A stretch of 18,400 nt of DNA from UBA4644 sp964646225 (GTDB taxonomy: Bacteria > Bacillota > Clostridia > Oscillospirales > Butyricicoccaceae): positions 1 to 18,400 of the forward strand of contig CAZYAD010000027.1 in assembly GCA_964646225.1 (NCBI GenBank), read 5' to 3'. Position 1 is the stretch's first letter; each line of letters starts with the position of its first letter. Below the pieces are notes generated by a model that worked only from the letters and a program-made list of their open reading frames with translations, was not told where the DNA came from and did no database searches. Shown in pieces: positions 5,820 to 13,528 of the stretch. A program made the translations under genes and the position numbers.

Positions 5820-8191
5820 ATTTACAGGAAAAGTCTCTGGCCACCATTGAACTGCCCAAGATCCTGGAGCTGCTGGCGGCCGAGGCTGCGACACAACCGG
5901 CGAAGGAGTTGTGTCTGGCCCTACGGCCGGAAGCTTCGCTGGCACAATGCGAAAAATTGCAGGAGGAGACCGAGGACGCCTCCCGGCTCATCGGCCTGCA
6001 GGGCAGTCCGGCCTTTTCCGGCGTGAAGGATATCTCCTCGTCGCTGGAGCGGGCGGAGAAGGGCGGCTTCCTCAATCCGGTGGAGCTGCTGGCGGTAGGG
6101 GCGCTGCTTCGCGCCGCCCGCCTGACCCGGGCGTATCGGGAGGAACGGCGGGACACCGAGACCTCGCTGGATGGGTATTTCTCCATGCTCACCGGCAACA
6201 AATATCTGGAGGAGCGCATCGAGACGGTGATCGTCTCGGAGGAGGAGATCTCCGACCATGCCAGCTCGGAGCTGTACCAGCTGCGGCGGCAGATCCGCAC
6301 AGCGTCGGCCAGGATCCGGGATGTGCTGAGCAAGATCACCTCGGGCAATTCCAAGGCGCTGCAGGACAACATCGTCACCCAGCGCAACGGCCGCTTTGTG
6401 GTACCGGTCAAGGCGGAATACCGCAGCACCTTCCCCGGTATGGTACACGATACCAGCTCCAGCGGCGCCACGCTGTTCATTGAGCCGGCGGCTGTGGTGG
6501 AGCTGAACAACAACATTCGCATCCTGATGGGCAAGGAAAAGGCGGAGATCGAGCGCATCCTGGCGGAGCTTTCGGCAGAGACTGCCCAGTTTGCAGGCTC
6601 GATCCGGCGGGATTACGAGACCCTTTGCCGTCTGGATTTCATCTTTGCCCGGGGAAAGCTGGGCTACAAAATGCGGGGAATGCGCCCCACGCTGCTGGAC
6701 AGCGGCCGCACCGAGATCCTGCGGGCACGCCATCCGCTGCTCAACCGGGACACCGCCGTGCCAGTGACCTTTACCATCGGCGGCAGTGTGGATACCGTCA
6801 TTATCACCGGCCCCAACACCGGCGGCAAGACGGTGGGCATCAAGACGCTGGGCCTGTTGACGGCCATGGCGCAGTGCGGCTTGCAGATCCCGGCCTCGGA
6901 CGGCAGCAAGGTGGTCATTTTTGATCATATTCTGGCGGATATCGGCGACGAGCAGAGCATCGAGCAGTCGCTTTCCACCTTTTCCAGCCATATGCGCACC
7001 ATTGTGGAGATCCTGGCGGTGGCAGGGAAACGCACCCTGGTGCTGCTGGATGAGCTGGGCGCGGGCACCGACCCTGTGGAGGGCGCGGCACTGGCCAGAG
7101 CCATCATCCAGAAGCTGCGGGAGCAGGGCTGCACGGTGGCGGCCACCACCCACTATGCCGAGCTGAAGCTGTTCGCACTGGAGACCCCGGGGGTGGAAAA
7201 CGCCTCCTGCGAGTTTGATGTACAGACCCTGCGGCCCACCTATCGTCTGATCTTTGGCGTGCCAGGCCGCTCCAATGCCTTTGCCATCTCCCAGCGGCTG
7301 GGTCTGAGCGAGGAGATTATCCAGGCAGCCTCCGGACTGATTGCCACAGAGGACAAGCGGTTTGAGGATGTGATCTCCCGTCTGGAGGAAAAGCGCCAGC
7401 TGCTGGAGGGCAAGGTAGCACAGGCAGAGCAGCAGAAGCGGGACGCCGAGGCGGCCAATAAAAAGGCGCAGGAGCGTCTGTCCACCCTGGAGACCGAACG
7501 GGAAAAGCTGGTGATGGACGCCAAGCTGAAGGCACGGGAGATCCTGGACAACGCCCGCGCGGCCAGCGATATGGTGCTGGAAGAGGCGCGACGGCTGAAG
7601 CAGGAGGCTGCCGACGGCAAGGATGCCAATCTTGCGGCGGCGCGGGCCATCTTCCGCGGGACGCTGTCCGAGGCCGAAAAGAAGGCGGCGGCGCAGCGGG
7701 CGGAGCGCAAGGCCATGCCGCTGCCCCGGGCGCTGCGGGCGGGAGACAGCGTGGAAATCGTTTCCACCCGCACCATGGGCACCGTGCTGGAGACTCCCAA
7801 GCCGGGGGAGAAGGTCAAGGTGCAGGCCGGGATTCTGAAAATTCAGGTGCAGCCCTCGGAATTGCAGCTGATGGAGGACTTCGGTCAAAAGAAGCCCGCA
7901 AAGAAGCAGGTCTCCGGCAGTGTCCGGCTGGAAGCTCCGGTCAAACCTTCCATGGAGTTGGATCTCCGGGGACAAAACGGAGACGAGGCCGTGATGGAGT
8001 TGGAGCGCTTTATCGACTCTGCCGTACGGCTGCATCTGGAAACCGTTCGCATCATCCACGGCAAGGGAACCGGCGTTCTCCGCCAGCGGGTGCAGGCCAG
8101 CCTGAAGCGTCATCCGCAGATCAAAAGCTTCCGTTTGGGTGTGTATGGAGAGGGCGAAGACGGCGTGACCATCGCTACGCTGAAAAAGTAG
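5816..8191 (+). CDS. mutS2: Endonuclease MutS2
   Basis: A 791-residue protein, the usual MutS2 length. It has the MutS-like core without the mismatch-recognition domain, Walker A GPNTGGKTVG near residue 331, Walker B LVLLDELGAGTDP near residue 406, and the THYAEL motif. A long charged coiled-coil insertion spans about residues 510-620. A C-terminal Smr domain has LDLRG near residue 713 and HGKGTGVLR near residue 747. MutS2 is involved in suppressing homologous recombination and, in Bacillus, in rescuing collided ribosomes through its Smr and KOW regions. In many Bacillota it is not next to recO; here the two overlap by 4 bases. A 141-base gap with a promoter follows. Confidence 0.96.
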   Translation: MNLQEKSLATIELPKILELLAAEAATQPAKELCLALRPEASLAQCEKLQEETEDASRLIGLQGSPAFSGVKDISSSLERAEKGGFLNPVELLAVGALLRAARLTRAYREERRDTETSLDGYFSMLTGNKYLEERIETVIVSEEEISDHASSELYQLRRQIRTASARIRDVLSKITSGNSKALQDNIVTQRNGRFVVPVKAEYRSTFPGMVHDTSSSGATLFIEPAAVVELNNNIRILMGKEKAEIERILAELSAETAQFAGSIRRDYETLCRLDFIFARGKLGYKMRGMRPTLLDSGRTEILRARHPLLNRDTAVPVTFTIGGSVDTVIITGPNTGGKTVGIKTLGLLTAMAQCGLQIPASDGSKVVIFDHILADIGDEQSIEQSLSTFSSHMRTIVEILAVAGKRTLVLLDELGAGTDPVEGAALARAIIQKLREQGCTVAATTHYAELKLFALETPGVENASCEFDVQTLRPTYRLIFGVPGRSNAFAISQRLGLSEEIIQAASGLIATEDKRFEDVISRLEEKRQLLEGKVAQAEQQKRDAEAANKKAQERLSTLETEREKLVMDAKLKAREILDNARAASDMVLEEARRLKQEAADGKDANLAAARAIFRGTLSEAEKKAAAQRAERKAMPLPRALRAGDSVEIVSTRTMGTVLETPKPGEKVKVQAGILKIQVQPSELQLMEDFGQKKPAKKQVSGSVRLEAPVKPSMELDLRGQNGDEAVMELERFIDSAVRLHLETVRIIHGKGTGVLRQRVQASLKRHPQIKSFRLGVYGEGEDGVTIATLKK

Positions 8192-8215
8192 AGAATTCTT
8201 TTATATTTTGGTCAG

Positions 8216-8256
8216 GAAATCCTGCTGATTTCACAAGGTTTTGTACAGTTTCACAA
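8216..8256 (+). repeat. Small hairpin and two direct repeats upstream of the HPr-family promoter
   Basis: GAAATC (8216-8221) and GATTTC (8227-8232) form a 6-bp inverted repeat with a 5-base loop. It has no following T-run, so it is not a clear terminator for mutS2. TTTCACAA occurs twice (8229-8236 and 8249-8256), 20 bases apart, the second copy ending 10 bases before the -35 box. This spacing of about two helical turns could mark a regulator binding site, but I do not recognise the motif. Confidence 0.3.
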
Positions 8257-8266
8257 AAAATAATCG

Positions 8267-8295
8267 TTGCCATTTGGCCGCGACTCTGTTATTAT
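8267..8295 (+). promoter_or_regulatory. SigA-type promoter of the HPr-family gene
   Basis: TTGCCA (8267-8272), a 17-base spacer, then TATTAT (8290-8295), in the AT-rich gap after mutS2. The predicted transcript would start near 8302 and have a leader of about 30 bases before the ATG at 8333. Confidence 0.65.
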
Positions 8296-8332
8296 TAAAG
8301 TATCATGAATTATGGGAAGCGAGGATGCTTTT

Positions 8333-8596
8333 ATGTATTCGAAGGAAATCACCGTCACCAACCAGGTCGGCCTGTATGCCAGACCCGCCACGTTCTTTAT
8401 CCAGAAGGCCAATGAGTTCCGCAGCACCATGATGGTAGAGAAGGCTGAGCGCAAGGTCAACGCGAAGAGCCTCCTGGGCGTTCTGTCTCTGGGCATCACC
8501 AAGGGCAGCAGCATTGTGATTTCTGCCGAGGGTCCCGATGAGGAAGAGGCAGTTAACGCACTGTGCGCCCTGATCGAGAGCAATTTCGGCGAATAA
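8333..8596 (+). CDS. HPr-family protein with Tyr instead of His at position 15 (Crh-like)
   Basis: An 87-residue protein with the full HPr fold and length. The active-site motif, normally GLHARPA, reads GLYARPA, so the phosphoryl-accepting His15 is Tyr15. The HPr kinase site is retained: Ser46 lies in NAKSLLGVLSLGI. Bacillus Crh has the same logic (Gln15, Ser46 kept) and acts in carbon catabolite repression with CcpA rather than in sugar transport. A similar regulatory role here is inference; it is unlikely to carry phosphate from PEP through position 15. ATG 8333 is preferred to the upstream ATG at 8312 because HPr proteins begin at MYSKEI and GCGAGG precedes it. It is a single-gene unit with its own promoter and a strong terminator. 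No ptsI, ptsH or hprK is nearby. Confidence 0.85.
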   Translation: MYSKEITVTNQVGLYARPATFFIQKANEFRSTMMVEKAERKVNAKSLLGVLSLGITKGSSIVISAEGPDEEEAVNALCALIESNFGE

Positions 8597-8615
8597 TTAG
8601 CAAATACCGGTACAT

Positions 8616-8645
8616 AAATGCGCCCTGTTCAGGGCGCATTTTTAC
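8616..8645 (+). terminator. Intrinsic terminator after the HPr-family gene
   Basis: A perfect 12-bp inverted repeat: AAATGCGCCCTG (8616-8627) and CAGGGCGCATTT (8630-8641), with a two-base gap at the tip (so the real loop is larger), followed by a T-run ending about 8643. It lies only about 20 bases before the uvrC start. Confidence 0.9.
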
Positions 8646-8665
8646 TACCAACGGGAGGGCCGTCT

Positions 8666-10489
8666 GTGACCTTTGAAGAATTGAAGGAAAAAGCCCATCG
8701 GCTGCCGCAGCTGCCTGGCGTTTACCTGATGCACGACCGGGAGGATACGATCATTTATGTGGGAAAGGCAAAATCGCTGCGGAACCGGGTTAGCCAGTAT
8801 TTTGCCGATCTGGCCGCGCACACGGTCAAGACCCGGCGGATGGTGTCCAATATCGACCATTTTGAGACGATCTTTGCCAACTCGGAGCTGGACGCCCTGC
8901 TGCTGGAAAACACCCTCATTAAAAAGTATAAGCCCAAGTACAACATCCTGCTGAAGGACGACAAGGGCTACCCCTTCATCCGTCTGGACAGCGGCCCCTT
9001 TCCCCGGCTGTCGGTGGCCGGAAAGCGGGAGCGGGACGGCGCACGGTACTTCGGCCCCTATGGCGGGCGGGGAACGGCAAATGCCGCCATCCGGCTGCTG
9101 AGCGAGGTGTTTCTGCTGCCCAGCTGCAGCAGGCGTTTTCCCCGGGATATCGGAAAGGAGCGTCCGTGCCTCCAACTGGAGATGAAAAAATGCTGCGGCC
9201 CCTGCACGGGCCGCCTGTCCGAACAGGAATACCGGGAGATCATGGAGCAGTGCGTCCAGGTGCTGGAGGGCAAAAGCGCACAGCTGGAGGAACAGCTGCA
9301 GGAGCAGATGGAGCAGGCGGCTGAGGAACTGCGCTTTGAGCAGGCGGCGGTCTGCCGGGATCGGATCCGGGCGTTACAGCGGCTGCGGCAATCCCGTATC
9401 GCTGTGGTCACCGGCGGCGCGGATACCGATGCGGTGGGCTTTGCTGTGCGGGGCAGCCGGGCCTGCATCGTGCGGCTGTCCTACCGGGGCGGCGTCCTGG
9501 TGGATCGCTCCCGACTGCTGCTGGATGGCCTGGATGAGGGCGACGCCTCCGATGCCTTGGAGAGCTATTTGCAGCAGTACTACGGCCCGCTGTGCTGGGC
9601 GCCCAAAACCATCTGCCTGTCCCATGAGATCGAGGATCCGCAGGCGCTGGAGGCCTTTCTCAGCGAGCTGCGGGGCAGCCGGTGCAGCATTCAGCTGCCT
9701 CAGCGGGGAGAAAAGCATCGGGAGGTGCAGCTGGCGCTGGATAACGCGGCGCTGGAGCTGGCCGAGGCCGAGGACGCGGAGCAGCGCACGGGGAAAACAC
9801 TGCATCTTTTGCAGGAACTGCTGGGACTGAACGCGCCGCCTGTGCGGATGGAGGCCTATGATATCTCCAATACGGCGGGCTCCGACCCGGTGGCGTCCAT
9901 GACGGTATTTCACAACGGAAAGCCGCTGAAAAGTGCATATAAAAAATTCCGGATCAAGACCGCCGTGGGCGGTGACGACTACGGGGCAATGGCAGAGGTG
10001 CTGGGCCGCCGCCTGGATCGGGCGCTGGCAGGGGATACGGGCTTTCTGCCGCTGCCGGATCTCTTTCTGATCGACGGCGGACAGGGGCAGGCGGCCGTGG
10101 CGCTGGAGGAGCTGCAAGCCCGTGGCGTAGAGATCCCGCTGTGCGGCATGGTCAAGGATGATCACCACCGCACCCGCGCGCTGGTGACGGCAGACGGACG
10201 GGAGCTGGGCATCACCGCGACACCGGCCGTGTTTGCACTGATCGGCCGCATTCAGGAGGAAACACACCGCTTTGCTATCGAATATCATCGCACACTGCGG
10301 GGCAAGCGTATGAGAAAGAGCTCGCTGGAGGGCATCCCCGGGGTAGGCCCTGCACGGGAGAAGGCGCTGCTGAAGCAGTTTGGCACGGTTCGCGCCATCG
10401 CCGCCGCAGAGCTTTCAGAGCTGGAGGCCGTCCTGCCGAAGCCGACCGCTCAGGCGGTCTATGATCATTTTAAGGAGAAGCAGACATGA
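8666..10489 (+). CDS. uvrC: UvrABC system protein C
   Basis: A 607-residue excision-repair nuclease that makes both incisions beside a UvrB-bound lesion. The N-terminal GIY-YIG domain is clear (PGVYLMHDREDTIIYVGKAKSLRNRV from about residue 15, split here only for reading). A cysteine cluster (PC at about 169, then KCCGPC) matches the iron-sulphur ligand spacing known in UvrC. Then come a UVR domain (about 200-235), the RNase H-like nuclease core (YDISNTAGSDPVASM and LFLIDGGQGQ) and a C-terminal helix-hairpin-helix (LEGIPGVGPAREKALLKQFG). I chose GTG 8666 because GGGAGGG lies 6 bases upstream and the family begins at TFEELK. The ATG at 8618 lies inside the preceding terminator. The gene overlaps rsmD by 4 bases. 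Confidence 0.96.
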   Translation: MTFEELKEKAHRLPQLPGVYLMHDREDTIIYVGKAKSLRNRVSQYFADLAAHTVKTRRMVSNIDHFETIFANSELDALLLENTLIKKYKPKYNILLKDDKGYPFIRLDSGPFPRLSVAGKRERDGARYFGPYGGRGTANAAIRLLSEVFLLPSCSRRFPRDIGKERPCLQLEMKKCCGPCTGRLSEQEYREIMEQCVQVLEGKSAQLEEQLQEQMEQAAEELRFEQAAVCRDRIRALQRLRQSRIAVVTGGADTDAVGFAVRGSRACIVRLSYRGGVLVDRSRLLLDGLDEGDASDALESYLQQYYGPLCWAPKTICLSHEIEDPQALEAFLSELRGSRCSIQLPQRGEKHREVQLALDNAALELAEAEDAEQRTGKTLHLLQELLGLNAPPVRMEAYDISNTAGSDPVASMTVFHNGKPLKSAYKKFRIKTAVGGDDYGAMAEVLGRRLDRALAGDTGFLPLPDLFLIDGGQGQAAVALEELQARGVEIPLCGMVKDDHHRTRALVTADGRELGITATPAVFALIGRIQEETHRFAIEYHRTLRGKRMRKSSLEGIPGVGPAREKALLKQFGTVRAIAAAELSELEAVLPKPTAQAVYDHFKEKQT

Positions 10490-11040
10490 GGATCATTACA
10501 GGAAGCGCGCGGGGCAAGCGTCTGCAAGCACCGGAGGGCCTGCATACCCGTCCCACGACCGACCGGGTCAAGGAGTCGGTTTTCAACATCATCCAGTGGG
10601 ATCTGGAGGGAAGACGGGTGCTGGATCTGTTTGGCGGCAGCGGACAGCTGGGACTGGAAGCCCTGTCCCGGGGCGCAGCGGGCTGCACCATCGTGGAGGG
10701 CGACCGAAGCGCACAGAAGATTATCGAGGCCAATATCAAAAGCTGTGGCTTTGGTGACCGCTGCCGGCTGGTGCGGGGAGATGCCTTTGCCTTTTTGCAG
10801 CGGCAGGGGAAAGGCAGCTTTCATGTAATCTTTCTGGATCCGCCCTATGGCGGCGAGCTGTTAAATCGTGCGCTGGAGACCATTTGTCGAATTGACATTT
10901 TGACGCAGGGTGGTATAATAGTCTGTGAAAGTGCCGTTGAAGATCGGCTGGCAGAGCCGCCTGCACCCTATCGGGCAGTAAAGCGGTATGTTTACGGTCA
11001 TACCGCAGTGACGATCATCACCAAGGAGGATACGGAATGA
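10486..11040 (+). CDS. rsmD: 16S rRNA (guanine(966)-N(2))-methyltransferase RsmD
   Basis: A 184-residue Rossmann-fold methyltransferase. It begins MRIITGSARGKRL, the family signature, followed by TRPTTDRVKESVFNI. The S-adenosylmethionine motif VLDLFGGSGQLGLEAL lies near residue 45. The catalytic DPPY motif is FLDPPYGG near residue 115. It methylates the exocyclic amine of G966 in 16S rRNA. The pair rsmD-coaD is very widely conserved, and both junctions here (uvrC/rsmD and rsmD/coaD) are 4-base ATGA overlaps, so the three genes are translationally coupled. A consensus promoter lies inside the last quarter of the coding sequence. Confidence 0.95.
   Translation: MRIITGSARGKRLQAPEGLHTRPTTDRVKESVFNIIQWDLEGRRVLDLFGGSGQLGLEALSRGAAGCTIVEGDRSAQKIIEANIKSCGFGDRCRLVRGDAFAFLQRQGKGSFHVIFLDPPYGGELLNRALETICRIDILTQGGIIVCESAVEDRLAEPPAPYRAVKRYVYGHTAVTIITKEDTE
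10892..10919 (+). promoter_or_regulatory. Internal consensus SigA promoter within rsmD, upstream of coaD
   Basis: TTGACA (10892-10897), a 16-base spacer and TATAAT (10914-10919), both perfect, with an extended -10 TG at 10911-10912. It is about 118 bases upstream of the coaD ATG. It forces rare ATA ATA codons in a GC-rich gene, which suggests selection for promoter function rather than chance. Confidence 0.65.
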
Positions 11041-11507
11041 GGCTGGCTGTCGTTCCCGGAAGCTTTGACCCGGTGACGCTGGGACATGTGGATATCATCC
11101 GGCGCGCTGCCGGGCTGTTCGACCATGTGGTGGTGGCAGCCATGATCAATCCGGAAAAGCAGTATCGGTTCACGGCGGAGGAGCGGATCGCCTTTTTGCA
11201 GAACGCAGTGGCCGGGCTCCCGTGCGTCACGGTGGATTATTCCGAAGAGATGCTGTATGCCTATGTGACCAGGCTGGGCGCCTGCGCCATCGTCAAAGGC
11301 ATTCGGAACGGAATGGACGCGGATTATGAGCTGGAAATGGCAGAATACAACCGGGAGCACGCGCCTTTGTGCGATACGGTGCTGCTGCCGGCAGACAAAA
11401 GCCTGACCGAAATCAGCTCCACTGCCGTAAAGCGTCTGGCACGGGAAGGTCAAGACATTACTGCGCTGGTGACACCCATGGTGGCGGCAGCGCTGCGAAA
11501 ATCATAA
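11037..11507 (+). CDS. coaD: Phosphopantetheine adenylyltransferase
   Basis: A 156-residue nucleotidyltransferase that transfers AMP from ATP to 4'-phosphopantetheine, the penultimate step of coenzyme A synthesis. The N-terminal motif GSFDPVTLGHVDIIRRA contains the T/HxGH-type active site. The KGIRNGMDADYELEMAEYNR stretch near residue 88 and the C-terminal EISSTAVKRLA motif are both typical. Length is standard (about 160). The start overlaps the rsmD stop by 4 bases, and an internal promoter in rsmD may give extra transcription. The next gene follows after 16 bases with its own ribosome-binding site. Confidence 0.97.
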   Translation: MRLAVVPGSFDPVTLGHVDIIRRAAGLFDHVVVAAMINPEKQYRFTAEERIAFLQNAVAGLPCVTVDYSEEMLYAYVTRLGACAIVKGIRNGMDADYELEMAEYNREHAPLCDTVLLPADKSLTEISSTAVKRLAREGQDITALVTPMVAAALRKS

Positions 11508-11523
11508 AAAGGAGTTGTGACCC

Positions 11524-12000
11524 ATGGCAGGAACCCCCATTGATGAGCTGATCAATACCCTGTATGAAATGGTAGAGGACGCATGGTCAATGCCGCTTGG
11601 CAACGATCGCTGCGTTTTGGAGCGGGAAAAGGTGCTGGATATTCTGGACGAGGTGCGTGCCAACTTGCCCAGCGACCTGAAAATGGCCCGGGAGATCGTG
11701 GAAAAGCGGAACGAGATTATCGCTGCCGGTAAAAAGGAATACGACAACCTGAAGCGTCAGGCTGACGAATACGCCAAGCAAAAGGTCAATGAGCACGAGA
11801 TCACCCAGGAGGCACGTAAAAAGGCTGCGGAAATGGTTGCCGCTGCCGAGCATCGGGCAAAGGATGTGATGCGCGCAGCCGGGGAATATTGTGAGGACGC
11901 CATGAAGCGCACCGAGGATGTTCTGGGCCGTTCGCTGGAGGAACTGAAGCAGTCTCATACGCAGTTCCGCCAGGCTGTCCGGGAGCAGCAGCACGGCTGA
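11524..12000 (+). CDS. Coiled-coil protein of unknown function downstream of coaD
   Basis: A 158-residue, highly charged, soluble protein with no transmembrane segment. The N-terminal 50 residues (IDELINTLYEMVEDAWSMPL) look helical and could be a small partner-binding module. From about residue 55 to 150 the sequence is a nearly continuous Glu/Lys/Ala/Arg-rich helix with heptad-like spacing, resembling the stalk subunits of rotary ATP synthases and DivIVA-type coiled coils. Related clostridial proteins beside coaD are often labelled ATPase, but I see no P-loop. AAAGGAG precedes the ATG, and the gene sits 16 bases after coaD in the same operon, closed by a terminator. A scaffold or DivIVA-like role is only a guess. 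Confidence 0.8.
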   Translation: MAGTPIDELINTLYEMVEDAWSMPLGNDRCVLEREKVLDILDEVRANLPSDLKMAREIVEKRNEIIAAGKKEYDNLKRQADEYAKQKVNEHEITQEARKKAAEMVAAAEHRAKDVMRAAGEYCEDAMKRTEDVLGRSLEELKQSHTQFRQAVREQQHG

Positions 12001-12020
12001 GAATAAATCGCTTGATGAAG

Positions 12021-12050
12021 AATCATCGGTCGGCTGACCGGTGATTTTTT
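12021..12050 (+). terminator. Intrinsic terminator after the coiled-coil gene
   Basis: An 11-bp stem with one G-U pair (12021-12031 with 12036-12046), loop GGCT, then a run of six T. It ends about 22 bases before the pxpA ATG. Confidence 0.85.
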
Positions 12051-12071
12051 CCATATGGGAGGAGACAGTTT

Positions 12072-12839
12072 ATGGTCAAAATGGATTTGAACAGCGACCT
12101 GGGCGAAAGCTTTGGCGCGTATACGCTGGGTATGGACGAGGCACTGATGGAACACATCACCTCCGCCAATGTGGCCTGCGGCTGGCACGGCGGTGACCCG
12201 CAGATCATGCAGAAAACCGCCCGGCTGGCCGGCGGACGGGGGGTGGCCATCGGCGCACACCCGGCCTATCCCGACCTGCTGGGCTTTGGGCGGCGGGAGA
12301 TGAAGCTCTCGCCAGAGGAGGTATATGCCTATGTGCTGTACCAGATCGGTGCCATGGGGGCAATGGCCCGAGCAAATGGTCTGGAGCTACAGCATGTAAA
12401 ACCGCATGGAGCCTTGTACAATCAGGCGTGTAAAGATAAAAAGCTTGCCGGTGCGATTTGCCGCGCGGCAAGGGACTACAGCCGTGAGCTGATCGTGCTG
12501 GCACCTTACGCCAGCGCCTTTCGCGAGCAGGCGGAACTGCTGGGACAGCCCTTTGCGGCGGAGTTTTTCGCCGACCGCGCCTATCTGCCGGATGGCAGTC
12601 TGGTGCCCCGCAGCCAGCCCGGCGCAGTGATCCATGATGCGGAGGAGGCCTGCCGCCGCGTTCTGCAAATGGCGCAGGAGGGCACGGTCACCTGTTTGGA
12701 CGGAACCCTTTTGCCGATGCGCTGCGCTTCGATCTGCGTACACGGCGACAATATCGCAGCGCTGGCGGCGGTGCAGCGCATTCGGCAGGCATTGGAGCAG
12801 GCCGGGGTGCAGCTGTGCCCCATGCGGGAGCTGATCTGA
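12072..12839 (+). CDS. pxpA: 5-oxoprolinase subunit PxpA (LamB/YcsF family)
   Basis: A 255-residue protein matching the LamB/YcsF family. It begins KMDLNSDLGESFGAY, followed by ITSANVACGWHGGDP, the conserved metal- and substrate-binding region, then GAHPAYPDLLGFGRREM. HVKPHGALYNQ lies near residue 115. PxpA works with PxpB and PxpC to hydrolyse 5-oxo-L-proline (pyroglutamate) to glutamate with ATP, removing a spontaneous damage product of glutamine. GGGAGGAGA precedes the ATG. The TGA overlaps the pxpB ATG by one base. No oxoproline transporter is beside the operon in this window. Confidence 0.95.
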   Translation: MVKMDLNSDLGESFGAYTLGMDEALMEHITSANVACGWHGGDPQIMQKTARLAGGRGVAIGAHPAYPDLLGFGRREMKLSPEEVYAYVLYQIGAMGAMARANGLELQHVKPHGALYNQACKDKKLAGAICRAARDYSRELIVLAPYASAFREQAELLGQPFAAEFFADRAYLPDGSLVPRSQPGAVIHDAEEACRRVLQMAQEGTVTCLDGTLLPMRCASICVHGDNIAALAAVQRIRQALEQAGVQLCPMRELI

Positions 12840-13528
12840 TGGAGTATACGGTTTATCCCTGCGGTGACTGCGCGGCGATGGTGCAGATCGGGCAGGTAAT
12901 CTCGGAGCAGGTGAACGCAGAGGTGGTTCGCGGACTGGAGGCAATTCGCCGTGCCGCCATCCCCGGGGTGGAGGAACTGGTTCCGTCCTACGCCGCAATC
13001 TGTATTCATTACGATCCTGCTGTGTTAAGCTTTTCGGCTTTACAGACCGCTTTGAAACAAATATCCCCGGACAGCACCGCTGCTACTGCGACAAAGCCAT
13101 CGCGGGAGATATCCATTCCTGTCTGCTACGGCGGGGAGTTTGGGCCTGATCTGCCGTTTGTGGCTGCCCACAGCGGTCTTTCTGAGGAGGAAGTGGTGCG
13201 CCGCCACAGCAGCGGCAGCTATCTGGTGTATATGCTGGGCTTTTTGCCCGGCTTTGCCTATCTGGGAGGAATGGACGAGAGCATCGCCTGTCCCCGTCTG
13301 GAAACGCCCCGCACCCGCATCCCGGCAGGGGCGGTGGGCATCGCAGGGGGACAGACCGGGATCTATCCACTGGCATCCCCCGGCGGCTGGCAGCTTATCG
13401 GGCGGACACCGCTGCGGATGTTCCGCATGGAAGGGGAGCAGGGCAGCTTTGTTCTGTCTGCCGGTGACAGGGTGCGATTTGTCCCCATCGACGCCCGTAC
13501 CTTTCACGAAATGGAGGAGCAGGCATGA
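12839..13528 (+). CDS. pxpB: 5-oxoprolinase subunit PxpB (KipI family)
   Basis: A 229-residue protein of the KipI/PxpB family. Conserved blocks are PSYAAICIHYDP (about residue 49), ISIPVCYGGEFGPDL (about 86), and the signature YMLGFLPGFAYLGGMD followed by PRTRIPAGAVGIAGGQTGIYP. It forms the catalytic complex with PxpC. In Bacillus the homologue KipI also inhibits the sporulation kinase KinA, which is worth noting in a spore former but not shown here. ATG 12839 (MEYTVYPCGD) fits the family; the frame also opens at 12815, which would place the start inside pxpA. It overlaps pxpC by 4 bases (ATGA). Confidence 0.95.
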   Translation: MEYTVYPCGDCAAMVQIGQVISEQVNAEVVRGLEAIRRAAIPGVEELVPSYAAICIHYDPAVLSFSALQTALKQISPDSTAATATKPSREISIPVCYGGEFGPDLPFVAAHSGLSEEEVVRRHSSGSYLVYMLGFLPGFAYLGGMDESIACPRLETPRTRIPAGAVGIAGGQTGIYPLASPGGWQLIGRTPLRMFRMEGEQGSFVLSAGDRVRFVPIDARTFHEMEEQA

